Shown here piece after piece: positions 44,908 to 58,100 of a DNA stretch of 64,000 nt. The notes beneath the pieces were generated by a model that worked only from the letters and a program-made list of their open reading frames with translations, searched no databases and was not told the DNA's origin. The stretch comes from Lepraria neglecta (lineage: Eukaryota > Ascomycota > Lecanoromycetes > Lecanorales > Stereocaulaceae): contig CM065650.1 of NCBI GenBank assembly GCA_033220425.1, forward strand, positions 1,922,001 to 1,986,000. Reading direction: 5' to 3'. The translations under genes and the position numbers were made by a program. Positions within the stretch are counted from its first letter, which is position 1. Each line of letters begins with the position of its first letter.

Positions 44908-45425
44908 ATTATAAGCTTACATAGCTTTATCTGGTGACAAAGTGCTGGCACATATGAGAGCTGGCTGTTCAACACAGTCCTGAGAGGCAGGAATGATGAG
45001 TTGGAAAAGTTTGGATGTCTCGGATGGTTCCAAGGCATTTTTGCAATGAGCCTGTTTTCATACTTTCTGCGATGCGCCTGTTTCATGCTTTTCATGCGAT
45101 AAGCCTTGTATCATGCTTCATGCGATACGCCTTGTATCATGCTTCATGCGATATGCCTTGTATCATGCTTCATGCAATACGCCTTGTATCATGTTTTATG
45201 CGATACGCCTTGTATCATGTTTTATGCGATGGCTTGGCTATGGGGCATATATAGACAGTCCTGCACCAAGGAGAACTCAGCAAGTCAAATATTCATCTCA
45301 ACCAATTGACATCGGATATTCTACTAGTTACTTCGCTCTGACAGATCGATCATAGTACCTTTACCCTTCCAATCACCTTTCTAGCTCTGCTTAGTCAGCA
45401 TACCCTAAGGTGGCCTGCGCTAACA
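44902..45425 (+). repeat. 3' LTR of the Copia element (524 bp)
   Basis: Same ends as the 5' LTR; 26 bp longer, equal to one additional internal repeat unit. Confidence 0.95.
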
Positions 45426-45489
45426 CTTAGAATCGGTTATACGCGCGATAATAAATTCTATCTTGTCTAACTATAGTATATTATATATA
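45426..45489 (+). repeat. R2 fragment (64 bp) between the Copia element and R1
   Basis: CTTAGAATCGGTTATACGCG... is nearly identical to 51,455-51,518 inside R2 copy 1. It ends at a TA where R1 starts, so R1 inserted into an R2 copy, and the Copia element or a deletion removed the left side. Confidence 0.8.
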
Positions 45490-46299
45490 CATCGCGCTTT
45501 CCCAAAAGTTGCTGGGAAATCCCGAGTTGCCGAGCGCGCCGGTAGGGCTGACAGTTACGTTCAGCCGGATCAGCAACTCAATGTTGCTGATAGCATCAAA
45601 TCAGCTCGATCTGTAACTCAATACTGCTGATTTAACGATGTTAGGTCAGTCAGCAATTAGATGTTGCTGTTAGTATAATGTATAACCAATTAGTAATTAG
45701 ATGTTACTGTTAGTGTAATGTCTAACCAATCAGCATGTCCATTATGCGTTTAGCCAGCTATCAGCTCAATCAATAATATAACGCTGCTAATATACAGCTG
45801 CCAGTTTTCTTTTATTATGATTGATTACTTCTTATATAGTCTATACATTTCTACTAATTAGTAGCTATATATCTTCTATACAAGGTGTAAGTAGGTAGTC
45901 GAATCTAAATAAAGTCTTCTATATATATAATCCGTTAGAAATATAGCTACTGCCGACAGCTCCTTCAGTATATAAAAGCTCGTTATTAGTAATATTAATA
46001 CAAGTTTAACTCGCGCTTATACTAATCCTTCTTCAACTTCTTTACGGGTTATTTAACCACGCTTTCCTCGATTCTATAATAACCTATTATCCGCTAATCC
46101 GACTATATCTTCTACTCCTTATAATTCGAGTAAATAACCGAGATAGAGAGTTGCGACGCCTAGTTACCGAACTATTAGCGGCACCTAGTAAAACTCTAGT
46201 AGATCAGGGGCGCATATATTTCGCCCTTTTTTGCCCTTGTCCGATTAGTGTCCGACTCGGGTTTTATACTGTCCGAGTAGTATCTAACTCAGGTTTTAT

Positions 46300-47950
46300 A
46301 CTGTCCGAGTAGTGTCTAACTCGGGTTTACCCTGTCTGAGTCGGATGAATATTTAGCTAGACGTTTCTCAATATTTCTTCTCGTAGTTTACAGTCTCGTT
46401 GCTATTATTTCAGTAAAGTATCGCTATAGATACTTAATATCTAACGAATTTACTCCCTATCTTCCCTGATAGACTTTATATACGATACCGCGAGCTTAAT
46501 AACCTCCCTACTCCTTAGCTTACCGAAGTACCCGAATATTAGTAATATACAAGGGCCGTAGACTCGATACTAAAGTAAGTAAATATTGCACGCGCAAGAT
46601 ACTATATAGCCTACTAATATAATATAGCTATAATTAAATATGCCGAAGAGAGGATTAATACCGCTATAGTAATTAAAACTATAGGTTAGTTCTTTATATT
46701 AGAGGTTTTCCTTAAGACTAAAGCCTTGACTTTAGATATAGCGAGGGCGGTTAGTAGTAGCGTCTCTTCCGCTCTATCGACCTAGATATATTTATAGTAT
46801 TATCTCTCTTCCTTTTAAGGGTTTTTACTTAGGTTTATAGCGTTGCCTAAGAAGGATTTAGTAGGAATTTAGCGTGGATTCGTCGCGCTGCCTTAGAATT
46901 GTTTATTAGGAATTTGGGGTGATATATCGTAGTATATTAGTCCTAGTCGATAAAACTGTTAATATAGAATATCTCTTTTCCTCTAACTATTCCCGGTACT
47001 AGATAAGTACTTCGCTCGATATTTAGTAGTCTATAGAAGTAGTAAGCGCCTATTGTTCGAGGATTAAGTATAAGCGACACCCGTACCTTTTTAACTTTAA
47101 CTATTCTATAGTAGTCTTATACCTGCCCTAGATATTAATAATCAAAGACTTCTATAAGGGTAGCCTGTATACGAGTAGGTTATTATTTAAAGTCCCTGTT
47201 ACTAAGATCCTTTACCTCTATAATAACTAAGACCTTACTAACTAACTTTCCCTCCTATATAGTTTCTGGGTTTCGACTCTTATAGTCTTATTCTCGGACC
47301 TATATATAATCTCTACGCTAGGTAAAATACTGCGAATATTTATAAGGTCTATAGACTACTAAATCCTTATAGAGATATCCTAAATTAGAGGAGTCCTCTC
47401 CGGTAGTCTTCTAATATACGAGGCCCGAATAGATATAGACCGGGTAGCTCTTAACCCAGCTATAGTCTGCCTCCCTTCTATTAATATCTAGGTTTGAGGT
47501 TATACTACCTCTACTTGGTATTTTCGCTCGGTACGCCTTAAGAAACGCAGCCAGGCTTTAGAGAAACCCAGCTATATTCAGCTATTCAGCTATATCTCTC
47601 GCTGTTCGCCAGTAACGACTATCGCATTTATATAGGTATCTTAATATATAGCGCTCTTCCGTATCTACTCGCTATCCTAGTTAGTATAGATCTAGGAGGA
47701 CCCCGGCCTTTATACTTTTCTCGTCTTCTTATTTTCTCCTCTAACTAAGTAATATAGGCTCCGTCTCTTAGAAATTTTTAATATCCTATATAATTATTAA
47801 CTTGATATGGCGTTCGTTATATTCTATTAATTACTCCTAGTAATCCTTATACTTATTTGTTCGGTTATAGTAATTCTTTAGTAATATCGGATATGCCCTT
47901 TCCGAGGCTTAGGTGCTGTATCTATCCGGCGGACCGTAGTATCTAATTAT
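46300..47950 (-). pseudogene. Second R1 frame, unknown protein relic
   Basis: Colinear with 27,900-29,600 and, inverted, with 22,380-23,500, which makes it a constant part of R1. In the best-readable copy there is a LVVIEVKDLSNRDFKQRI-like stretch (a V-E-V-K pattern as in some nuclease folds) and AL(L/I)IFNPRTIG(T/A)RRFYRLL. I do not recognise a family; the nuclease idea is weak. Confidence 0.35.
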
Positions 47951-48109
47951 ATTAATATAATGACTGATACTATGGAATTTGGGAAAGTTGAAAGTTTACT
48001 CGCCCGTTTTCTTATTAACTGGCCTATATTTTCGAAATACCTCCTTAAGTAGATTAATCCTTTCTAACGCTATATTTATATATTCTAGTATCGCTTCGTT
48101 ATAGGATTA

Positions 48110-50340
48110 GTATCTTATAAGTATAATAAAGTTAATGATAGCTCGTCCTATATATAGTATATCTGGGTTTTTTTCGGATAATAGAGGAGCGAAGACAGGT
48201 ATTATAATCCGTAACATCTCTTTACTCTCCTCTCCTGTCTATTAGCTTAGCTTACTAAACTCCCGAAATCGCCTCAGCTTAGTGAATTTGGGTATAGCTC
48301 GAAACCGGGCGTCGATTAAGGCTTATACCTCAAGCTTTATTTATCCCTCTCCGATATACTCCCTAAGCTAGTCTAGGAGGTAGTTTAATAGCCCTTTAAC
48401 TATTAATTAGTATAATATATTAAATATCTATAGTTAGTAGACGTTAACTACGAAGTAGCTGTCTGTAAAGTTAGGCCGGTTATATACTATTATATCTAGT
48501 AACACCCTGGGCGTATTCTTATTATACGTTTTTTATATCTATAACTACTCTATAGTCTATTCAGGTATTCACTTTAGATATAGTTTTTCAGGATATAGTC
48601 GTTCCTATTCATTTAGCGGTACTAAGTAGACCAGATAGTATTTACCGCTCTTAATCGAGGTTATTAAAACTTGTTCCTCGTAGTCGCCTAGTATAGACAC
48701 GAGTATTAGGTAGTATTATTGTATTCGTCCGTCTATATATATAATAAGGATCCCCTTCGGTACTAGCTCCTTAAGTACTTTAAAAGAATATTATTAGTAT
48801 ATTAAGTAAGATCCGTATTTCGGCCGGCTTACCCTCGACTATAAGCCCTATAGCGTAGTAATATACCTCGGCTTTCATACTATTATAGACTAATAGTACT
48901 AGTCTAAGTAATATTATCCCCAGCCGAACCTATACCCGCCGAATACCTCGATCAAGGTTACCGATAGTAATATAGACTGGCTACGCCTGTTAATCTCCGT
49001 GTATTCGTAATAAATAGGTCTTATCTAATAATATTATAACCGGTACTACTATTAAGCTATTAGGGAGCTTATCTTATATCTCCTACTACTAGCGGGCTAT
49101 ATATATCTTACTAACGATTAGACCCCCGTTAAGGTTTCGCTAGCGTATTAGTATATAGTTAATACTCGAATTAAAAGGTTTATATCTGATAAGAGTTCGT
49201 ATTATACCTATTATATCGAAGTAGAGTATATAATATATTCTAGTCGTCTCGTCCGGTTGAATCGATAGGATACTAAACGCTTACCGAGACTATCTACTAG
49301 TAGTAGCAGAATGCTTTATAGTATATAGCTTGGCTTTTAGTTATAGAGCGCTATTAAAGCTATAGGGTCCGTGGAAAGGTTATAATCGAGTATCTTTAAA
49401 TAAATTATCTATTATACCGCTAGATAGTCGGGCGTTATATATCTATAAAGCTAGGGTATAATTAGCTTCTAAATAGAAAGGGTGCTAGTCTAGGTTCGAC
49501 TCGGGTATTAACTCGGATATTAACTCGGACAGGGGTATAGATAATAACTCGGCTAGGGTTATATCCTCTTCCTCTAAAGGCCTCCCGGTACCTCGCTCCT
49601 ATAGGTAGTACTCTATAGAGCTAACGGTTAAGGTAGAGATAGTACCTATAGTACTTGACGCCGTTATCGACTTTGATTGATTAAGTACTATATCTAGCTT
49701 ATCTTACTAGTACTAGATCTTGTTAGTAGAGTCGGTGAGTTTAAGTAATTGCCCTAGAGTATCGTTATCTATTAAAATAGTTAGGTCCTCCTAGGGGACT
49801 TATCTACCTTCGCCCTTACGGGGACTATCGCTAATCATATCGACCTCGTCTCTTTAGCGTTTATAAATAGGGCCCTCGACTTTATCTTCGTCGAGGCGTA
49901 CCTGTCTCCTACGTATCTAATTGGGGTCCCGGCCCTTACAGCGTGGTAGATGCCTAGTTAGGCCGCTTCCGCTGCTATACTGCTTCTGGTAATATTTATA
50001 CTATCGATCTATCTGGCTCAGGCGTAATATAGAGGTATTATTATCGAGATTAACGCGTCTAGGCAGGTATTAGTAAATATATTCGCTACTAGATCCTTCA
50101 AGCTAACCCGCTATAGGTTAGGATAAATCTATCCTTACGTCGCCTTATATAGCCTGTTTTTAACTATTACTATTAATTAAATTATAATATATATATAGTA
50201 GAGTATTATCCTGTAGAAGGCGTTGATTAATAGATAGTTTAAGGGGATTTTCTTTCTATACGATATATTTAATAAACGCCCCGGTTACTTGTCTTATTAG
50301 GAAATATAATTGGTTATAAACCTTACAGTATATACCCTTA
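48110..50340 (-). pseudogene. Plavaka-type transposase relic in R1
   Basis: Minus-strand protein-like sequence with many stop codons. The string DKT, then PVYITIGN about 15 residues later, then GIRR, matches what I remember of Plavaka transposases ('SDKTQLT.F.G.K.A.PVY.TIGN..K.IRR'). Downstream stretches (INARFR/IDARFRAIPKFTKLRRF near 48,250) also fit a finger-like or C-terminal region. Catalytic residues cannot be assigned with confidence in this decayed copy. Confidence 0.5.
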
Positions 50341-50400
50341 TTACTAAAATATATATCTAAGTTAAACTTGGATTATTTTTATAATAGAGTACTTGATTAA

Positions 50401-53400
50401 GACTTATATTTCGAAGAACGGAAGAAGAAATCTAATTAATCTTTACGAGCAGATAATAAGTTTTAATACTCTATCTTTACTAGATATTAGGTATTAAGTA
50501 TAAGCTAGATATAGTATATTTAAAATCAGCTATTCGCTTTCTACGTACTATATATATATAAGTTCCGCTTTTAATTAATATCTTTATCTATTATATTAAA
50601 GCTCGCTACTTTTAATCTTTCGACGGCTAAACTTACCTACTTATAACTACTCCGATATACTATTCTATAGAGAAGGGTCTATATCGCCTAATTATATTAA
50701 GTATTAAACTATTTCGTAACGTATTTACCTTACTAGTATTATATTTACTAACTACCGACTAATCGCTATTATGAATAAAAACCCGGTATAGACCCTACTA
50801 GTCGTATTACCTACTTTATCCCTCTAACTCAGCGAAGAATCCTTAACTTCTCTCTATTTTATTCGTCCTATTATTATTCTTCTTATTATAGACGCGTTAG
50901 AATTATCTATAATATTATCTAATATAGCCGGTCCTTCTCTAATCGACCCTTAGGTTAATATAACGCCAGAGCCTGCGCCAACCGAGGCCAATTTCTATAC
51001 GCTTATTGGCAGGCTAAAGTCTAGTAATCCGCCTGGAATCCTATAGAACCTCCCTAATATCTATAGAGGCTTACGGTATAGTAATAGCTTGTTTAATACC
51101 CTCCGTCAAGTACTTAAAGACTGCCTATAGGGTACCGCTATTTAGGGCGAAAATCTTCGAGGTTCTAGCCAGGACTTCACTAAGGTCCTTAACTCCGTTA
51201 CTACTAACTTTATTCTACCTAACTATATACTACCTTTTAGAGACGAAGTAATACGTATATTCGTAAGACTACTTAATAAAGTACCTAGAGTAGCTAACCG
51301 ATATACTAGTAAACGACCCTTAGAGGAGTCTTACGACTCGTTTAGTTTAAAAAAGCCTAGATACGATAATACTCGTACTAAGTAACCCGATTATACTAGA
51401 CTATTCTTCGTACTAGCTCTAGCCCTAGATAATACCTACCTACCTTATATTATCCTTAGAATCGGTTATACGCGCGATAATAAATTCTATCTTGTCTAAC
51501 TACGGTATATTATATATAATACTTCGCTTACTAACGCTAACTAGCTCTAGGACTAACTTAGTTACGATACTCTAATCTAGTTCCTAGAAACTAAGAAATT
51601 CTAGACCGCCAAAGATAATACCCGGGGGAGTACCCTTATCTATATATCTAATAGGATTATAGAGGTAACTATAAACGAAGATCTACAAAATACTATCTGC
51701 GATATATATTCACGTGGTTACTAGTACTACAAGCTTTATATTGTATAAGGGGTACTCCGTTAGTTATACTACGTTAATTAATAGTTAGGATATTAACTAA
51801 TAGGTATAATAGTATCTATCGAGGGCAATACGGCCTATCTAAATTAACCTTACTGAGGTAGTTTTACCCTCTCCTACCGCTTAAAATATTCTTCTCTTAT
51901 AGCAGGACCTAAAGAGAAAACCCCTAATATATAGGATCCTCCAGGCAAAGACCCTGCTGCCTCTTCTACTAAACCCTCTACCCTAAAGCCTTTCGTCGAT
52001 CCTTCCCTTCTTACTAATAAGTATACTAGTCCGTCTACCGGGAATCTAAAGGAGCCTATAGATATTAGCTCTAGCTTAGATAGTAGTAGTAGTATAAATA
52101 ATAAGGAAGAGAATAATAGAAAGGAAGGGGATTTAATAGATAAGGACGAGCAGAAGGTATTATAGATTAATAAGGCCTATATAGGTAGGACTCTAGGGTT
52201 ATATAATATCGAGATAGGTAGGGTAGTAGTAGCTAGAGTAGCTGCGAAAGATATAGAGGTATTAGAATAGGAGGATCGCGATAGGATATAAGTACTTCAG
52301 CCTCTACCTTATTATTTGCTTACTACTAAATACTACCCTAGTATTAATATAACTAAGGTAGAGGACCGTCTATAATAGTCTTAGAAAACGTAGTAGTATA
52401 TAGAGTTATTATTCCAACTGTAGAAGGGAAACCAGTCTATTAAGAATATACGAACCCTCCGTAGATTATTATCTATTATAGCCCCTAACGGCAAGATAAA
52501 AAAGATTATACTATATATTTATTAACTCTACTGCGCTGCTTGGATACGCCGGCGTACTTACTAGTAGGGGGGGTATTAATAGGGACGATCCCGGCTTTAG
52601 TAAGGTTCGTATCTATTCCTAGCTTTTAATAAAACCTACTATCGACTCGGATAATACTAATATCCGACTCGAACTAGACTCTGACGATTTTTATTATATA
52701 TATCCTTAAGTATTAACTCTCCTTATAATAGTACGAGGTTTTCGAAATATATAAGTAGGATTATAAAAACCTCGAATAATTTAAAGCGTTAATCTATTAT
52801 ACTAAGTATCTCCTACCCTCGAAATTAAAGGTATAGAGTGGTAATAATATATATCCCTCTGCTAATAAATAGGATATCGGTTATCCGTATATCGAGAAAA
52901 GCGCCACCTATTTAACTAGCGTACTAAAGTAAGGTATTATTCTTATTATAGTACTAGCGAAAGTAATAGGTAACTGGTTACAAGAGTAGACAAAGATAAT
53001 TAATACTTAATATCCAATATTGAAGCTACGGTACTTCTATACCTATATAGGTAAAATATATAATACTATTAACGCTACCCTACTTATATTAGAAAATACT
53101 AAACTACTTCGATATAAAAAGGATAGAAAACCTAAACCTAGATAGGAGTATATTCTACTCCTTATAACTAAGGGCTTATATAATAGGCATATTAAGGAAG
53201 TACTATAGGACTCTAAGTCTCTATTCGTCTATAACTTCCGTGTCGGCTAGATCTTTATTAACGAATTCTATAAGATAAGGATAGTAAAGGGTGAATATCC
53301 TAAGATAGTCCTTAGTATTAAGGATGAGATTAGTGCCTAAGTCCTAGTAAAAATACTAGAGGATAACGAGAACGAGTAGAATACTATAGATGATCGGCGT

Positions 53401-55190
53401 ATAAAAACATACCGATCATCTTTACCCTAGGTGTAGGGTTTCTCCGCTATACCGTAGACACGTAACCTAACTAACTACTCAGCTATAATCTATATAATTA
53501 AGTAGCCTTAGTAGTACGCCGTTAAAGAGTATCAATATATAACTTATAACGAAGTCGAGGTTATTAGGAAACTAACCACTAGCTACCGAAAGCGAAAGAA
53601 TCCGGTTAATAAGAGTAAGAATAATAAGAATATCGCAGATATAAAGGCTATCTTAAACTCTATCGAAATTAAGCGGACGCCTATAACTATAGATATTAAT
53701 AGGACTACCGAGCTTATTAAGCTACCTCCGTACGAGACTCGTTATATTATATACTTACTTAATCTAGAGTAAAAGGTAGCTCTTCGCGCTAAGGATTAGA
53801 GGATCTAAGATATAGTAAAAGCCGAATATACTAGAGAATATATAATTACTCGTAAGGCTGGCAAGGAGATACCTATACTAGCGATTAATAACTACTTTAA
53901 ACGCGCCTATAAGCTACGCGCTGCCACTATTATCCTAAGCCTTCTAGAATTCTCTCGGCGTAACTACCTTACTCTTACTTAGGATAAGCTTAAAGGGGGG
54001 CCTTTATATAACGGCGGAAAGGGTTATATAGATTTTACAGAGTTAGCTAGCCTAATATAGAATTGGGCCAAGATACCGCTAGATAGTATTTATACTAAAT
54101 ATATCGATAAACTTACTAGTAATATACCGAAGTTAGTAAAACTTAAAGAGTTAATCGGCTTGCTAGGGGAAGATATCTACGGGCGACTAGAGAAACTGGT
54201 TATATTTACTAGTTCTCCTATTATCGTATATATTCTAGCGGTAGTAAGTCTATATCTCTTCCGCTGTTCTACCTTGACCTTATACTAACCTTACTCTAGT
54301 AGTTTAAAAAGTATTTTCCTAGTAAATAGCTATAGTATAGCTCGACCGTACCTTCCGAGAAGCGAGATAAGTTATATATATAGCTATTCTAAGAAGAGGA
54401 TAATAAGCGCTTCCTTATCTCTACGAAACGTATCCTTAGAACTAGTATTACCTTAACCTATATATTTAGAAGTATAAATATAGATATAGACTAGATATAA
54501 TTCTATAATATTTAGTGCGATAGGCGGGTAGTTCGGTTATCTCAGCGAAATCTAAAGACGTATAACTACTACTTTATTACGGATAATAAATATAGAGTAG
54601 ATTAGAAGGTATTATTTAAATAGAGTAGAGATAATATAACGAGGTAATAGGTGTATAAATAAGCTAGATATTTCTAGCTAAGTAATAGCGCGCTTTTATA
54701 GGTTTCTTTTCTTCTACTTAGTAGTACTTTAACTTCGTATAAGATAGATATAAGACTCTTATTACCCTTCTATAGTAATATTAAATCTAATCTATACTAG
54801 TTCGGGAAGACTTGAAAGTACTTAGATTACTAGCTATTCCCCTTTGCTTTCTCCTATCTTTAGTAGATATTTCGCGCTATAGTCTTCCTTAAATATCCGC
54901 CACCAAAATCTAGATATACTATATACTTATATACTAAATATAAGCTATAGGTAAAAGGGAATATAATTTATAGCCCTAACTTACTAGATTATAATTATAT
55001 TTGATACGAATTATATATACTACTATACTCCTTTATAATATATTATCTTAAGTTATAATCTTCCTTATAATACCCTTCTATTAATATAGACTCTTTTAAC
55101 TAAGACTATTATTAAATAAAGGGAGAAACCTACTCGAAAGTTAAGTAGTTATACCTGTACTTAATATAGATACTATATAGGGAATAGCCT
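50401..55190 (+). mobile_element. R2 repeat copy 1, SNF2-like helicase-bearing element (relic)
   Basis: Plus-strand, AT-rich, many stops. After a long N-terminal region (about 50,860-52,560, acidic Ser/Asp-rich around 52,060-52,160), a helicase-like part starts near 52,860. Helicase C-terminal signs: KLVKLKEL(I/L)GLLGE then EKLVIFTSSP (about 54,189-54,219), LISTKR (about 54,412), and a gRvvRlsQRN-like motif VI (about 54,520-54,545), the pattern of SNF2 ATPases. A second direct copy follows at once. Termini not defined. Confidence 0.55.
52860..54700 (+). pseudogene. SNF2-family helicase-like relic (R2 copy 1)
   Basis: Reads in order as a DEXH-type N-terminal part (about 52,860-53,350; a DE(F/L)-like FYKIR..KGEY region about 53,255-53,300), a linker, and a helicase-C part (54,120-54,700). 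Intact SNF2 proteins move nucleosomes or unwind DNA; repeated helicase genes of this sort occur in transposons and subtelomeres of fungi. This copy is inactive. Confidence 0.5.
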
Positions 55191-58100
55191 ACGCGTCGAA
55201 CAATATCGAGTATTAGATAGTATTCGAGTCGGATAACTCTCGATATCCGAGTCGAACAGCGCTTAATATACTTGGTATTCGAGTCGGATATCGCTTATTA
55301 TACGCTAATTACTATAGGCTTAGTACGGAATTATTCTTTATATATTATATATCGACCTTTTAATCCTTTCCTATACTCCTTTCTCTTACTACTAATATAT
55401 TAATTAATACTCTATATCTTATATATATACCCGCTATAGAATACTAGTATGAGCCCGTAGCCGTCGCCGCCGGTATTTCCCCCTCCTCTCTAGCCTCTTT
55501 ACCTTCTACTAAATTCTATAAAAATACTAACCCTGGGAATTAGACGGTCTCGGTTATTTCGCGTAGCCTTATAGTTAAATAGGCCTACTATAAGGAGATT
55601 TGAGTAGTATTAAAGAAAGAGATAGAAAGGAGATATATTATTAGTATATCCCTAGGGATACCGGAGAACTAGGCTAAGCTCGGCGAGGCCTTATAGTAGT
55701 TAGAAATAGTATTTCCCTCCGTTTTTATACCTAGAATCCCCTAACCCTAGCTAGAGAGTTATAAATTAGGTATAGCTAGAAAGATTAATAATACCTATAA
55801 TTACTATCGTAATTATAGAAGGTGTACCGTACCGTCTCTCTCTATAGATAGTACTCTATATATAGCGCGTCCGCTTACCTTCGGTGAAATAGGATTCTAT
55901 ATCCGGTCGATAGAGATAATAGTAAATATACTTTTCTTCGCCTCCGATATTATTAAGGAGAAAAAACCTCTAGCTAGTATTATATTAGATAAGATCGAAT
56001 TTAGAATATTTAAAGAGGTCTTATACGAGGATAGTATCTATAATAGCTCGACTAACCGAATTCTTTATTATATTAGTAAAAACGATATTAAAGTTAATTA
56101 CACCTGTAAATTCAAGGCGGCTACCTTACAGATATATAATATAGGCGAGAATCCTATCTCGTTTTATATTAAGACGCGCCTATAAGGTATATATCTTATA
56201 CTTTACTTCGATCGCGCTCCTACTAACTATACTCTAGTAAAACGGCGGGCCCGCGTGAAATATTGAATAATAGGTATACCTTACGTCCGTTTCTGCGGTA
56301 TATTAGTAAACCTAGTTAATTACGGTACGCCGATACTACTAAATTATATACTCTAGTATTCTTCTTTATTCTAACTTAGCGAAGGGCCTCTACTTCTTTA
56401 TATTTTATTCTTCCTATTATTACTATCCCTATTATACCTCTATATAACCTTACCGGGCTAGATATTCTTCTCTTACGGTACGACCTAAGAATATAACCTG
56501 TAATATATAGAATCCTCTATACAAAGACTCTACTACCTCTCCCGCTAAATCCCCCGCCCTAAAGCCTTATGAATTCTCCCCCTTAATTAAGTAAGCCTAC
56601 TAGTATTTCCTACCCGGCCTCTAAACGATCCTATACTTATCCGTTCCGATATAAATAATAGTAGCTATACTAGTAATTAGGAAGAGAAGGAGTAAGAGGA
56701 GGAAGGGGATACTATAGAAGAGGACGAGGAGAAGGTATTAAAGGTTAGTAAAGCTTATAATAGTAGGGTTCCGAGGTTATATAATATCGAGATAGGTAGG
56801 GTAGTAGTAGCTAGAGTAGCTATAAAAGATCTGGAGGTATTAGAACAGGAGGATCGTAATAGGATATAAGTACTTTAACCTCTACCTTACTATTTGCTTA
56901 CTACTAAATACTACCCTAGTATTAATATAACTAAGGTAGAGGACTATCCGTAATAGTCTTAGAAAACGTAGTAGTATATAGAGTTATTATTTCAGCTATA
57001 GAAGGGAAACTAGTCTATATAGAATATACGAAACCTCCGTGGGTTATTATCTATTATAGCCCCTAATAGCAAAATAAAGAAGATTGTACCGTTTATTCAT
57101 TAGCTATACTACGCGGCTTAGATAAGATAGTAGGCTTTCTAATAGGGGGGAGCTATCTATAGGCGAGATTCTAGTTTGGGGATATCTAAACTGAATTATT
57201 GCTTCTATTAAAGACTCTAGTCGACTTAGATAATATAGATATTCGACTCGGGCAACGCTAATATCCGACTCTATCTAGATCGAAATCTATATATATAAAA
57301 TCATCTAATAATTCGAAATATCGCCTTATTATAATAAGTATCTCTTACTAAAGAGATTAAAGCTACGGAGTTATTATAATATATATCTATCGGCTTATAA
57401 ATAGAATATTAGTTATCTATATATTAAGAATAGCGCCGCCCGGAATATTAGCGTAGCGAAGTCAGGTATTATTCTTACTATCGTACTAGCGAAAGTAGTA
57501 GGTAATTAGTTATAATAGTAGACGAAGATAATCGATATAAAGCGGACGCTATATACTCAAGATATCTCTGGGACTACCGATCTGGTATAACTACCTCCCT
57601 ACGAGATTCGTTATATTATATACCCGCCTTTGCTAGTATAAAATATAGCTCTTTATACTAAGGATTAAAGGATCTAAGATAAAGTAAAAGTAAAATATAC
57701 TAGATAATATATAATTACTCGCAAGGCTAGCAAGAGGATACCTGCGCTAACGACTACTAACCACTTCAAATATATATATGAACTACGCGCCGCTACTATA
57801 GTCCTAAGCCTTCTAGGATTCGCTCGGCTTAATAACCTATCTCTATATACGGATAAGCTCGAAGGGGGGGATTTATATAACGGCGGCGAGGGTTGCACGA
57901 ACTTTATAGAGTTAGCTAATCTAAGAGAAGACTAGACTAAATACCCGCTAGCTAGTATCTATATCTATTATATCGAATATTTTATTAATAATAGTCCGAA
58001 GTTAGTTATATTAAAGGATTTGATTATTAAACTAAGGGAGGATATCGTCGGAAGACCGTAATAACTATCTATAATTACTAAGCTATCTACTACTATATAT

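Larger units (their letters stand above)
40202..45425 (+). mobile_element. Ty1/Copia LTR retrotransposon, full length and young
   Basis: 5.2-kb element: 5' LTR 40,202-40,699 (498 bp), primer site GGTTATGAGCCC at 40,700-40,711, gag-pol 41,083-44,907, 3' LTR 44,902-45,425 (524 bp). LTRs are nearly identical apart from one extra 26-bp unit in the 3' LTR, and the interior has normal base composition, unlike all surrounding repeats, so insertion is recent. It looks close to whole, with about one break in the polyprotein frame. The flanking 5 bp (CCTTG and CTTAG) do not form a matching duplication. Confidence 0.93.
45490..50400 (-). mobile_element. R1 Plavaka/CACTA-like DNA transposon, copy 3, longest
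   Basis: Left end CATCGCGCTTTCCCAAAAG after TA. The first 350 bp have subterminal palindromes and two 41-bp units (about 45,650-45,735). The minus strand holds a second frame (about 47,950-46,300, colinear with copy 2) and, from about 50,340 to 48,110, a transposase-like region. The best anchor is near 49,048-48,957: a VVPVI stretch, DKT, then PVYITIGN and GIRR, the pattern of Plavaka-type transposases of fungi (CACTA superfamily). Many stops from RIP-type changes. The right terminus is not located; 50,400 is approximate. Assignment rests on motif reading only. Confidence 0.6.

Noticed and set aside
40195-45430. A 5-bp target duplication for the Copia element
   Set aside because: CCTTG and CTTAG do not match; I treat the flanks as rearranged.
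45490-50400. R1 as a Helitron
   Set aside because: No TC...CTRR ends or Rep/helicase motifs seen; the terminus follows TA and the minus strand has Plavaka-type transposase motifs.
55735-55760. Telomere-like CCCCTAACCCTAG
   Set aside because: Only about two repeats within R2; no array, so not a telomere or interstitial telomeric block.
57674-57898. 74-codon minus-strand frame
   Set aside because: Antisense to the helicase relic of R2 copy 2, composition driven.
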